From NCBI GenBank assembly GCA_964348185.1, contig CAYGBW010000069.1, positions 1 to 14,876 on the forward strand: a stretch of DNA of 14,876 nt. The letters are read 5' to 3'. The notes beneath the pieces are model-generated. The model saw nothing but the letters and a program-made list of their open reading frames with translations. It was not told the DNA's origin and searched no databases. Below are positions 1 to 7,001 of this stretch, piece by piece. This DNA is from CAYGBW01 sp964348185 (lineage in GTDB: Bacteria; Desulfobacterota; BSN033; WVXP01). Each line of letters starts with the position of its first letter. The stretch's first letter is position 1. A program made the translations under genes and the position numbers.

Positions 1-572
1 GCGAAAACCAACACCATGAGGAGACCCCCAAGGAAGAACCCCGGAATCACCCCGCCGAGGAAGAGATATCCCACCGATGCACCGGAGAGCATGGAGTAAA
101 TGACCATCGGAATACTTGGAGGAATAATCGGTCCGATGGTGGCGGAAGCACAGGTAACCGCGCAGCTAAAAGGGCCGTCATATCCTGAATCTTTCATTGC
201 CTTTATCTCTACAGCGCCCAGACCAGCGACGTCAGCTACCTCAGAACCGGACATGCCGGCAAAGATGATGCTTGCAACGATGTTTACGTGGCCCAATCCC
301 CCCTTCAGAGGACCGACGAGAACCTTTGCAAAATCAAATAGTTTGTCGGTTAATTTCCCGGCATTCATAACCTTGGCGGTAAAAATGAAAAGGGGCACCG
401 CGAGCAGCACGAATTGATTCTCGAATTGGATGACCATGACATCCATGACCGTAGAGAGATGCACATCAGATAACAAAAGATAGAAAACTGAACTGACAAA
501 CATCCCAAATGCGATGGGATATCCTAGAGCAAATACCACAGCGAAAACGATGAGCCAAATCGCTACTTCCAC
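1..572 (-). CDS. dctM: TRAP transporter large permease DctM (partial, N-terminal part)
   Basis: This is the large membrane subunit of a TRAP (tripartite ATP-independent periplasmic) importer. In this family it forms the ion-coupled translocation channel in the inner membrane. The reading frame runs off the left edge, so about 190 N-terminal codons are visible against roughly 420-440 for the family. Visible signatures are an N-terminal hydrophobic segment with GYPIAFGMF, the GPLKGGLGHVNIVASIIFAG stretch, MSGSEVADVAGLGAVEIKAM, and the family hallmark TIGPIIPPSIPMVIYSMLSG. The chosen start is GTG at 572, preceded by a GGAGGAGGAA ribosome-binding site. It overlaps the 3' end of dctQ by 10 nt, which suggests translational coupling. 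Family assignment is certain from the motifs. The substrate cannot be read from this subunit. Confidence 0.95.
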   Translation of the reverse strand, partial: MEVAIWLIVFAVVFALGYPIAFGMFVSSVFYLLLSDVHLSTVMDVMVIQFENQFVLLAVPLFIFTAKVMNAGKLTDKLFDFAKVLVGPLKGGLGHVNIVASIIFAGMSGSEVADVAGLGAVEIKAMKDSGYDGPFSCAVTCASATIGPIIPPSIPMVIYSMLSGASVGYLFLGGVIPGFFLGGLLMVLVF

Positions 573-1072
573 GGAAGTTCCTCCTCCTGGTGAGCTTCCT
601 TCCCCAGGAGTTCCTGAATATTCGAAAAGATAGCCATGGAATTATGAATGAGAATGAGACATACGAAGATTGGAAAGCACATGAGAAGATATGTCCAAGG
701 TATTCTTAAGGCCGATGCTTTTATCCTGTAATTCCATATCGTATATTCTATACTTGGAATCAAAAGGAAAAGGAATGCTATATTGGTCAGAATATCAAAA
801 AAGGTATCAACAAAGAGCCTTGTCCTCTTGGAGAATTTGCGGTAAAAGATGTCAAATCGTATGTGTTGATTATACCTTTTGGCAAGGGCTGCCCCGAGGT
901 AGATAATCCAGACAAAACTGTATATAGAGAGTTCAAAAAACTTGGGCAACGGATTATTAAGAACGTATCGGGAGAATACCTCTATTCCCACAGAAATGAT
1001 AAGAAGAAAAAAGATCAAGGTTGCAAGATGTACTTCCAGTAGATCAAAAACCCTCTTACTGAATCTTCTCAT
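563..1072 (-). CDS. dctQ: TRAP transporter small permease DctQ
   Basis: This is the small four-helix membrane subunit of the TRAP importer, which partners DctM. From ATG 1072 the protein is 169 aa, normal for the family, with hydrophobic segments near residues 12-33, 45-65, 88-107 and 125-147. Family motifs seen are the SRYVLNNPLPKFFELS region, where the usual Trp of the PW-E-L motif is Phe, then YLGAALA and HIRFDIF. The frame is open up to 1150, but starting there would put the dctP/dctQ hairpin inside the gene. ATG 1072, with GAGGG and AAAGAG upstream, fits the family N-terminus better. It lies downstream of dctP, separated by a terminator-like hairpin, and overlaps dctM by 10 nt. Its codons look more AT-rich than those of the AOR and RND genes. 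Confidence 0.94.
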   Translation of the reverse strand: MRRFSKRVFDLLEVHLATLIFFLLIISVGIEVFSRYVLNNPLPKFFELSIYSFVWIIYLGAALAKRYNQHIRFDIFYRKFSKRTRLFVDTFFDILTNIAFLFLLIPSIEYTIWNYRIKASALRIPWTYLLMCFPIFVCLILIHNSMAIFSNIQELLGKEAHQEEELPWK

Positions 1073-1092
1073 AATCTCTTTACCCTCTCTGC

Positions 1093-1136
1093 AAAAAATA
1101 ACATGCCTTGGAAAAGGCAAACCTCTTCCAAGGCAT
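1093..1136 (-). terminator. terminator-like hairpin between dctP and dctQ
   Basis: In the minus-strand transcript, 15-nt arms at 1122-1136 and 1103-1117 pair around a 4-nt loop (TTTG). All pairs are Watson-Crick except one G-U. The stem is followed by GTTATTTTTT (1102-1093). It starts about 10 nt after the dctP stop codon. This has the form of an intrinsic terminator, but it sits inside the operon, so it more likely attenuates read-through into dctQM or protects the dctP mRNA 3' end. That would give more binding protein than membrane subunits. The structure is read directly from sequence; the role is inferred. Confidence 0.75.
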
Positions 1137-1146
1137 CTCTTCCGCT

Positions 1147-2169
1147 TCAAGGCAACGTTTGAATCTTCGAGTACATCCCTTCACCCCAACGCTTGTTGAA
1201 TTTTTCCTGACTGTAGAACTTTTGTGCATGTTCCATGAACGCCTTCTTGTCTGGTATAATCACCTCCATACCGAACTCTTTCTGGAATTTGCCCAACAAA
1301 GAGGCTTCCTGTTCCAACACGATCTGGTTCATATTGAATCGGGCAACTTGTATGGCGTGATTGATATACACCCTGTATTTATCGGGCATCTCCTGCCAGA
1401 GCTTCTCACTGATGATTGGGGTGATATAGCCTAGCATGTGGTCCGTGAGAACGATATAGTGAGTCACCTCGTAGAACTTTGCTGAAAAGTCAGTAGGAAG
1501 AGGATTATCCTGTCCGTCTATCGTTCCGGTCTTCAGCGCCATGTAGACCTCACCAAACCCAAGTGGCGTCGGATTGCCACCCAGAGCTCTCCCGACATCG
1601 AGCCAAGCCTCCACGTTCGGCATTCGCAGCTTAATCCCTTTCAAATCTTCAGGACGTCTGACGACTCCGGCCTTTTTTGTCAGATTGAGCTGTCTCGTGC
1701 CGAGATACCACACATCCAGAACCCGAATGCCAGACCTCTCGGCGAGATTCTTCCAGTATCCTTGTCCAATAGGGCCCATAAGGGCTCTGTACATATGGTC
1801 GAGGTCTCGATAGAGATACGCAACCTCCAACACCCCAATCTCGGGATAGCTTGCGAGATCTGCAAACCACGACGCACTTGCATCACTGGTCATCTCAAGT
1901 GTGCCCTTCATAATCCCCAAAATCCCCGTCTTTTGATCAGCGAGTTGCCCTGAATGAAAGACTTTCACCTCGATCTTCCCACCACTCAGACTGTCAAGGA
2001 CTTCACCGAACTTTCTCATCGCGATTGTCTGAGGCTCATTCGGGCCTGCGACCGTATTGAAACGAAGGGTGTAGCTCTTCTCCTGAGCCAGTGAAATTCC
2101 CAGAGTAAAGACAAGCCCAAGAATCACGATGCTGGGAATGAGAAACAATCTCTTTCTGTAATTACTCAT
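1147..2169 (-). CDS. dctP: TRAP transporter substrate-binding protein DctP
   Basis: This is the periplasmic solute receptor of the TRAP importer. It captures the substrate, usually an organic carboxylate in this family, and delivers it to DctQM. The protein is 340 aa, typical length. Residues 1-28 form a Sec signal peptide: KR, a hydrophobic core and a likely cleavage after SLA. The DctP domain follows, with GGKIEVKVF near 63, the conserved LKGIKLRMPN around 176-185 that carries the carboxylate-binding Arg182, and GEVYMALKTGTIDGQDNP at 206-223. Arg182 suggests a carboxylate substrate, but the exact compound cannot be told. ATG 2169 has a GAGGAGGG ribosome-binding site 6 nt upstream. It lies 178 nt downstream of the uroD-like gene in the same orientation. 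That gap holds a separate SD/short-ORF feature. Confidence 0.97.
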   Translation of the reverse strand: MSNYRKRLFLIPSIVILGLVFTLGISLAQEKSYTLRFNTVAGPNEPQTIAMRKFGEVLDSLSGGKIEVKVFHSGQLADQKTGILGIMKGTLEMTSDASASWFADLASYPEIGVLEVAYLYRDLDHMYRALMGPIGQGYWKNLAERSGIRVLDVWYLGTRQLNLTKKAGVVRRPEDLKGIKLRMPNVEAWLDVGRALGGNPTPLGFGEVYMALKTGTIDGQDNPLPTDFSAKFYEVTHYIVLTDHMLGYITPIISEKLWQEMPDKYRVYINHAIQVARFNMNQIVLEQEASLLGKFQKEFGMEVIIPDKKAFMEHAQKFYSQEKFNKRWGEGMYSKIQTLP

Positions 2170-2254
2170 GACAATCCCTCCTCATTCTGTTCTGGCAGGA
2201 CTCTGACCCCCTACCAAAGCCTAGCAAACGTTCCTATGACTCGAAGACCGAACT

Positions 2255-2314
2255 CTACCTCAAACGATTCTGTATCACCCCCTTCCTCTTGCGGGAGGAT
2301 TTCTCTCGAATCAA
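2255..2314 (-). CDS. possible 19-codon ORF behind a perfect Shine-Dalgarno
   Basis: A TTG-initiated reading frame of 19 codons plus TAG lies between uroD-like and dctP. It is listed because of the ribosome-binding site 12 nt long in front of it, which is a full complement of the 16S rRNA 3' end at ideal spacing. The peptide would be short and basic (MIREKSSRKRKGVIQNRLR) with no recognised homology. It could be a leader peptide controlling dctP, or the site could act as a ribosome-docking or RNA-stability element with no meaningful peptide. A coding role is only weakly supported. Confidence 0.3.
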   Translation of the reverse strand: MIREKSSRKRKGVIQNRLR

Positions 2315-2326
2315 GATCACCTCCTT
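2293..2326 (-). promoter_or_regulatory. perfect extended Shine-Dalgarno with a complementary CCTCC downstream
   Basis: The minus strand reads AAGGAGGTGATC at 2326-2315, a perfect 12-nt match to the anti-Shine-Dalgarno tail of 16S rRNA, followed directly by TTG. About 21 nt further on, a CCTCCC (2298-2293) could pair with the GGAGG and hide it. The octamer GAGAGAAA occurs just before each arm. This arrangement would allow a switch between ribosome binding and self-pairing ahead of dctP. The match is directly visible; the switching role is inference. Confidence 0.5.
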
Positions 2327-2347
2327 TCTCTCAATGCAGAATCTTTC

Positions 2348-3436
2348 TCAGACTTCGCATTCAAGATCTCCACAGATTTCAAGTAGTTTATTCACCCGGC
2401 TGTCCGGTGTGGAAGCCTGAATGTCGGCCATAACAATATCGCAGGGGGCAAGTTCATGATGAACCTTTTCCATATCATGTCTAAGGGTTTCCAATGGTGC
2501 ATCCTGGAGTTTTGTCGGCCAGTATATCACTGCCCTTCTTGCCTCGGGGAATCTCTTTTTCACTCGGGCCATGTCGGAATCCATGCCCATATCTAAGTAG
2601 CCGACCTTGGGTAACTCCTTTAGTGCATCAATATAAGGGGTTATGTCCCAGTTACACGTATGGACTCCGAAGCGCTCAAAACTGTGGGCAATTCTCGTAT
2701 CGTAGGGAGACACAAACTCGCGATACATCTCCGGTGAGATCATATTCATCGTGCAGTTGGCGACACTGAACTGGTTGATGTAGAAACCCGATTTTCTCTG
2801 TCGCTCCTGGACCATTTTTGCCAGCCGAATCATCACATCGGTTATGGTTGAAAAGAAGCCGTGAACGAATTCGGGCTTATCGATCATGTCGAGAAATATG
2901 TCCTGCCCTCTTAGTTGGAAGGCATTGTTGAGAACTCCCTGCCAATTCAGGTACCCGTGAATCTTTCCCCACTCGGATTCAATAGCGTCCATTTGACCGA
3001 AGAGCGCCTCCACCAGAGGGCCCTCAAGGAGCTTTTCCACATCCAGTCTTTCTATCTCCTCTACTGAGTGGGGCTTCCCGGGTTCCAGAACAGGCCAGCG
3101 ATCCGGAGCATACCTAAGGGGTAAACCGAATACCCGGGCGATAACATAGACCCCGTAGCAACCGGAGATTGTCGCCAGGTCATCTTCGTCGGAGAGATCC
3201 CAATGGGTGACGATGGGAAATGCTTTGACGAGTTCAGCCTTCGCCACCTTTAGGCTTTCATATCGATAAAAGGGATCCTGGTGCCATCGCTCTGAGAAAT
3301 CAATCCCACATCGCTTATGAAACCAAGCCGGCTCAAAGCCGAGGGAAACCCTCATGGCCGACTCCGTTCCGTCAGCCGGCTCTCTTCGTGATGGGGCGCT
3401 TATCGGTATGTAATTCCGTAGACGTAAGATCGCCAC
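2348..3436 (-). CDS. uroporphyrinogen decarboxylase (URO-D) superfamily protein, methyltransferase-like
   Basis: This is a cytoplasmic TIM-barrel protein of the URO-D/methylcobalamin:CoM methyltransferase superfamily, 362 aa. The family includes heme-biosynthetic HemE and the zinc-dependent MtaA/MtbA/CmuA methyltransferases. Its position at the head of a TRAP operon argues against HemE and for metabolism of an imported, perhaps methylated, compound (inference). Visible features are MRVSLGFEPAWFHKRCGIDF near 28-47, the MISPEMYREFVSPYDTRIAH block (232-251) and a His259-x-Cys261 pair at the position of two zinc ligands in methyltransferases. The third ligand Cys, normally just before a C-terminal TP motif, seems absent; Ala337-Asp338 lie there. 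No corrinoid protein is in the window. The start is GTG 3436 with GGGAGC upstream; ATG 3355 (codon 28, GGAG upstream) is a fair alternative because homologs often begin MRVSLGF. Confidence 0.88.
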   Translation of the reverse strand: MAILRLRNYIPISAPSRREPADGTESAMRVSLGFEPAWFHKRCGIDFSERWHQDPFYRYESLKVAKAELVKAFPIVTHWDLSDEDDLATISGCYGVYVIARVFGLPLRYAPDRWPVLEPGKPHSVEEIERLDVEKLLEGPLVEALFGQMDAIESEWGKIHGYLNWQGVLNNAFQLRGQDIFLDMIDKPEFVHGFFSTITDVMIRLAKMVQERQRKSGFYINQFSVANCTMNMISPEMYREFVSPYDTRIAHSFERFGVHTCNWDITPYIDALKELPKVGYLDMGMDSDMARVKKRFPEARRAVIYWPTKLQDAPLETLRHDMEKVHHELAPCDIVMADIQASTPDSRVNKLLEICGDLECEV

Positions 3437-4171
3437 GAATTGCTCCCTGTGGCAAACGCCAAATCAGACGATTACACCACAGTCCGTATGCCGATATTAT
3501 TGCTTGAGAATGAGATTCTGCACGCACTCAGCCACATACCATCGGAAAAAGGAAACGGGCTTTGACGACAAACGCCTAATCGAACCGATACCCCAATCTT
3601 CTAGATATCTCCTGGGTGAGCGTTGAGAAAGTCGGATAGTTGGTTTGGTTGTGTGAACAAAATCCCCACACTCGAATATCCGGTTATCACAGGTACTCAT
3701 GAATGTCAAGAAAACCCTTAACCGTGTCGTGTAAGCTTTGAAATTGACTATTTCAGCCACACGTAGACGTCTTCCCATCCGGGTAAAACAAGGAACGAAA
3801 AAGATTGGCATGGTTTCTGAGAAAGGGGATTACGGAAGATTCCAGAACGACAAAAGCCGATCTGAGGCGGCTGACAGATGTGACTCTAGGCTCAGGCCAG
3901 TGTCTACCTCAATCCTCGGATCTTTAAACCGATGGGGTAACGACCCCTGTGATTTTCTGTCCCGAACACCGTCCAGGGTTCACAAAGCGGGACGGGAGAC
4001 TGTAGACCCCCCATGACTAGCCTCCAGATCCCGTGGGACGAGAGAAGGCTCCCAACGCTAATCCATGAAAGGCCGGTGGGTAGATTGAAGGCAGGCCATT
4101 CTGACCTGCCTTTTCTTAGCCAGGGTTCCCCACCCCCTCAAGAGCATATGCGCCCACTTAAGCGATAAATG
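3437..4171. other. intergenic region without a recognised gene
   Basis: No convincing gene lies between the uroD-like start and the repeat element. The open frames here (3497-3811 minus, 3738-4016 plus) lack ribosome-binding sites and family motifs. The region should contain the promoter of the uroD-dctPQM operon, but I found no clear -35/-10 pair. A small palindrome, AGAAT-GAG-ATTCT (3507-3519), lies about 70 nt before the uroD-like start and could be an operator. GC-rich complementary stretches, such as GTCCCG/CGGGAC around 3959-3994 and GGGG/CCCC around 3934-3947, precede a plus-strand terminator, so an uncharacterised plus-strand RNA is possible. Confidence 0.4.
4088..4117 (+). terminator. 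plus-strand intrinsic terminator with no gene upstream
   Basis: AAGGCAGG (4088-4095) pairs perfectly with CCTGCCTT (4105-4112) around a 9-nt loop, and TTTTCTT follows on the plus strand. On the minus strand the stem has no T-tract, so it is oriented to stop plus-strand transcription. The genes to its left are all on the minus strand. It therefore either ends an unknown small RNA transcribed from 3437-4087 or shields the operon from antisense transcription. Confidence 0.65.
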
Positions 4172-4385
4172 TAGTCTTATTGGGTGATTCGGATAGTCTT
4201 ATTCGTTTTGATGAGGTGTGCAATATCGAATATCGAATCACGCCACAGGCGTGATCGAAGGACAGTCGAACATTTGAACTTGAAAAGCACTGACGTGACA
4301 GGCGTAAAAACCGCTAAACAAAAGGAGAAAAAAACCTCATGATTCGAAATTCCTTGTTCGATATTCGATATTCGATTCACTCCTA
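4172..4385. repeat. intergenic repeat element with TTCGATATTCGATATT inverted repeats
   Basis: Perfect 16-bp inverted repeats at 4222-4237 and 4357-4372 are built from the unit ATTCGAT and lie 119 bp apart. Next to the left arm is a perfect hairpin ATCACGCC-ACA-GGCGTGAT (4237-4255). A 10-bp direct repeat, TAGTCTTATT, occurs at 4172-4181 and 4194-4203. Elements rich in TTCGATATTCGA-type units are, to my memory, common as dispersed copies between genes in environmental Desulfobacterota and related genomes. The minus-strand ORF across it (4177-4425) is a by-product. Element limits are approximate. Confidence 0.6.
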
Positions 4386-4421
4386 AATTGAATTGGCTTC
4401 TTAAGTTAGTGCTTATACCCT

Positions 4422-6308
4422 TCAAGGGGGAGAAGGGTGAGGAGAGTAGCCAACGTCATGGTTTGCCCAGAGGTCCTCGGAGGCCAGACCCAATCCCCTG
4501 AGCTTCTCATCCGTCGGGATGCCGTCCGGGTTCCAGTCACGGAGCCGATAGTACGCTGTGAGCATTTCGTCCAGGTGACAGACCATCCCCTTGGCGGGTC
4601 CCTCGGGCAAGGGCTCCTTGAGCAAACGTGGGGGCAGCGTGTCGTCCTTGCGGGAGAAACCCGCCGCCACGAGAAAAAGCCGCTCGGCGTTGATGATCCG
4701 TTCTCCAGCGCGGACCAATTCCTCCAGGTCGTAGTCAGCTCCGGTGGCCCCATTGAGGAGTTCCAGGATCCCCACGGGACGAACATCCGTGGTGGGCGTC
4801 ACATAGTTGCGCATCGAGAAGAACACGCAGAGACCCGCCGAGTCGATCACGGCGAATAGGTCCTGAAAGTCTCTGACGATTGCCGGCTTGTCTTCCCAGG
4901 TCAGCGGATCAATGAGCATGGGAACCCCAAGGAGCTCGATATAGGCGGGGTCTCCCCTCATATGGGAAGCCCCGATACTCGAGGTGGCATAGGCCAGCCC
5001 CATCCCCTGTTCACCCCGGGGCTCATAACCCGCAAACTCCTGTCCCTTGGAAACCATGGCCAACTCAGGATGCCCGTATCGTTGGGCCACCCTGAGGCTC
5101 CCTTCGGCCAAGATGTCCCCAAAACCCTCCCTGAGGCCGGTCATCCGGGTGAGGGCTACGACGGCTTCCCCGTCTCCAAACCGGAGGGGTCTGCCCACAT
5201 CGGCCTCCGGGAGATAGCCCTGCTCACTCAGCTCCATAGCACAGGCGATGGTGGCCCCCATAGTGATCGTGTCCAACCCCAGCTCGTTACAATGGTAGTT
5301 GGCCTTGGTCACTGCTGCCAGGTTATCCACCCCGCAGTTGCTCCCAAGGGCATAAACCGTCTCATACTCAGGCCCTTCCCCCTCTCCCTGAAACGGCGTC
5401 TCATTCACGCGGGTCACCCGGCCACACGCAATGGGGCAACTGAAGCAGGCCCGCGTACGAACGAGATACCTCTCCGTGAGTGTCTCCCCGTGGATCCCCT
5501 TCCACCCCTCGAAAGTCCCCTGCTGGAAGTTCCGGGTGGGTAGGACACCATAGTTCTGCGTCGCCATCACGGTGACGGCAGTCCCATGGACCCTGAGGGC
5601 AGGGGGGCCGTCTTTCATGCTCCTGCGAAACTTTTCGAGGTACTTTCGGCAGGTCTCTTTAAAGACCTTTTCGTCCCAGATGGGAACCTCGCCCTCACCG
5701 CGAACCGCCACAGCTTTGAGGTTCTTGGATCCCATAACCGCTCCCACTCCGGATCGGCCGGCAGCCCGATCCCGGTCGTTGATGATCGAGGCAAACCGAA
5801 CCCCTTTCTCCCCCGCCGGTCCGATGGAGGCGACCCGTGCCTCCCCGTGAGTCTCTCGGCGCAGAGCATCGTCGGTCTCGTGGGTATTCTTCCCCCAAAG
5901 GTGAGTTGCCGAGCGAATCTCCGCCCGCCCCCGATCGATCCAGAGATACACGGGCTCTGGAGCCTTCCCCTGGAAGAGGATCATATCTAGACCGGCTTTT
6001 TTCATCTCCGCGGGAAAGTGTCCCCCCGAGTTGGAACAGGTGATGGCGCCGGTCAGGGGGGACTTGGTCACCACCATGTATCGGGCCCCCGTGGGGGCGC
6101 GGGTCCCCGTCAGGGGTCCTGCTGCCATGATCAGTCGGTTCTCCTCCCCCAGAGGGTCACATCGGGGATCTCCTTCCTGGAGGAGGTAGTGAACTCCCAA
6201 GCCTCTTCCTCCGATGTAGTCTTTGACCACCTGGGGATCCAGGGGTTCCTCCTGAATCTGATTACGGCTCAGATCGACCCGAATAACCTTGCCTCTCCAT
6301 CCGTACAT
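4422..6308 (-). CDS. aor: aldehyde:ferredoxin oxidoreductase family tungstoenzyme
   Basis: This AOR-family enzyme oxidises an aldehyde (or related substrate) to the acid with electrons to a low-potential acceptor such as ferredoxin. It carries a bis-tungstopterin and one [4Fe-4S] cluster in the cytoplasm. It has 628 aa, normal for the family. The N-terminal pterin-binding domain shows MYGWRGKVIRVDLS, YIGGRGLG, GPLTGTRAPTGARY and TCSNSGGHFPAEMKKAG, then AAGRSGVGAVMGSKNLKAVA (182-201). The cluster ligands are Cys288, Cys291, Cys295 and Cys494 (in DSAGLC), the same numbers I recall for Pyrococcus furiosus AOR. Glu314 and His449 fit the catalytic Glu/His pair. ATG 6308 has GAGGAGG 6 nt upstream. 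No ferredoxin-like partner subunit, MoaD-like or tungsten-uptake gene is adjacent. The substrate is unknown; this family also contains formaldehyde, glyceraldehyde-3-phosphate and aromatic-acid reductase branches. Confidence 0.96.
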   Translation of the reverse strand: MYGWRGKVIRVDLSRNQIQEEPLDPQVVKDYIGGRGLGVHYLLQEGDPRCDPLGEENRLIMAAGPLTGTRAPTGARYMVVTKSPLTGAITCSNSGGHFPAEMKKAGLDMILFQGKAPEPVYLWIDRGRAEIRSATHLWGKNTHETDDALRRETHGEARVASIGPAGEKGVRFASIINDRDRAAGRSGVGAVMGSKNLKAVAVRGEGEVPIWDEKVFKETCRKYLEKFRRSMKDGPPALRVHGTAVTVMATQNYGVLPTRNFQQGTFEGWKGIHGETLTERYLVRTRACFSCPIACGRVTRVNETPFQGEGEGPEYETVYALGSNCGVDNLAAVTKANYHCNELGLDTITMGATIACAMELSEQGYLPEADVGRPLRFGDGEAVVALTRMTGLREGFGDILAEGSLRVAQRYGHPELAMVSKGQEFAGYEPRGEQGMGLAYATSSIGASHMRGDPAYIELLGVPMLIDPLTWEDKPAIVRDFQDLFAVIDSAGLCVFFSMRNYVTPTTDVRPVGILELLNGATGADYDLEELVRAGERIINAERLFLVAAGFSRKDDTLPPRLLKEPLPEGPAKGMVCHLDEMLTAYYRLRDWNPDGIPTDEKLRGLGLASEDLWANHDVGYSPHPSPP

Positions 6309-6971
6309 CGCCGCCTCCTCGTCAATTCGTCAACCCACCCTGTGTAATCCCGATCATACCAGGGATGGGGCTGCGCGAGACTGGTCTCCCGTTATCGACT
6401 GAAGCAATATTGATACCAACTCCTGTGCCCTCGCCGTAGAAGAACGTCCCCACTGCCGAATCCCTGCCAGAAATCTCGGTTATGGGATTATGAGGTCATT
6501 GCTGTGTCACTCGGAGGAAGACGGGGTACATTGGACGATAGAGGGATCAAAGATCTGTCCGGCATAGAGGCTCTCATTCTCTTCCACGCCACCGCTGAGG
6601 CCGCGCTGTGCCTTCCCGAGAGCGGGATGGTCCATCGCCCCGTTCCCTCCGTTGGTATTGGGAACGACAGCTTCTGTAAAATAAATATAGGGTAAGGCTA
6701 CTTCTCTGTCAAATAGACCGGTAGGGTCAGATAGAGCCCCTCGGCTTCATCGAGCCGCTTTGAAGAACCTAAACAAAGCAGAATGAGCTGGAAAGACACT
6801 CAACCCAAGGTTCATCCCGCCAATTTCGGGCATACTCCTCACGAAAAGCCCAGGAGCCACCGTAAAGTGATGAGATGTTTATGCTCTGAGCAAACTCGAG
6901 ATACCAGACGGTCGACTCTGGCGGCAGAGGAGCTGGACGGATGACCGGCCACTCGGGACGAAACATTGACC
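6309..6971. other. intergenic region between the divergent aor and tetR genes
   Basis: No recognisable gene was found in these roughly 660 bp. Two short frames were examined: 6504-6695 plus (63 aa) and 6769-6966 minus (65 aa). Neither has a good ribosome-binding site or a known motif. The minus frame is Trp/aromatic-rich with sensible codons and could be a decayed gene end. The left edge carries the aor ribosome-binding site and a weak promoter candidate. The right edge leads into the tetR promoter. Confidence 0.4.
6391..6419 (-). promoter_or_regulatory. weak sigma70-type promoter candidate for aor
   Basis: On the minus strand, TTGGTA (6419-6414), a 17-nt spacer and GATAAC (6396-6391) match 4 of 6 positions each to the -35 and -10 consensus. 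This is about 80 nt upstream of the aor ATG. It is the best candidate I saw there, but the match is modest. Confidence 0.25.
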
Positions 6972-7001
6972 TTGAAATTCAGAGGTGCCTCCGGGTATAA
7001 T
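6972..7001 (+). promoter_or_regulatory. sigma70-type promoter of the tetR-RND operon
   Basis: TTGAAA (6972-6977), an 18-nt spacer and a perfect TATAAT (6996-7001) form a strong vegetative-type promoter. Transcription should begin near 7008, giving a leader of about 24 nt before the tetR ATG at 7032. The last base of the -10 box is the first base of the palindromic operator, so a bound repressor would block initiation. Confidence 0.8.

Noticed and set aside
3497..3811. 104-codon minus-strand ORF upstream of the uroD-like gene
   Set aside because: No Shine-Dalgarno before its ATG, Arg-rich unfamiliar sequence and no motif; it probably spans the operon's promoter region.
3735..4117. Possible known structured RNA (6S, RNase P, tmRNA, SRP RNA, cobalamin or Moco riboswitch)
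   Set aside because: I compared the stretch by eye with the conserved blocks of these families and found no match; only the terminator is solid.
4177..4425. 82-codon minus-strand ORF between aor and the plus-strand terminator
   Set aside because: It runs through the inverted-repeat element; peptides of this kind are common artefacts of such repeats.
4962..5543. 193-codon plus-strand ORF inside aor
   Set aside because: Antisense to a full-length AOR gene whose motifs run without a break; composition is Pro/Gly/His-rich, as expected of a shadow frame.
6430..6450. sigma54-like GGCAC-N5-TTGG upstream of aor
   Set aside because: The spacing fits, but the essential GC of the -12 element is GG, so I do not call it.
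6504..6695. 63-codon plus-strand ORF between aor and tetR
   Set aside because: The frame stays open a little upstream, but no motif or ribosome-binding site was found and nothing else supports it.
6769..6966. 65-codon minus-strand ORF before tetR
   Set aside because: Codons look sensible and it is aromatic-rich, but there is no ribosome-binding site or known family; at most a gene remnant.
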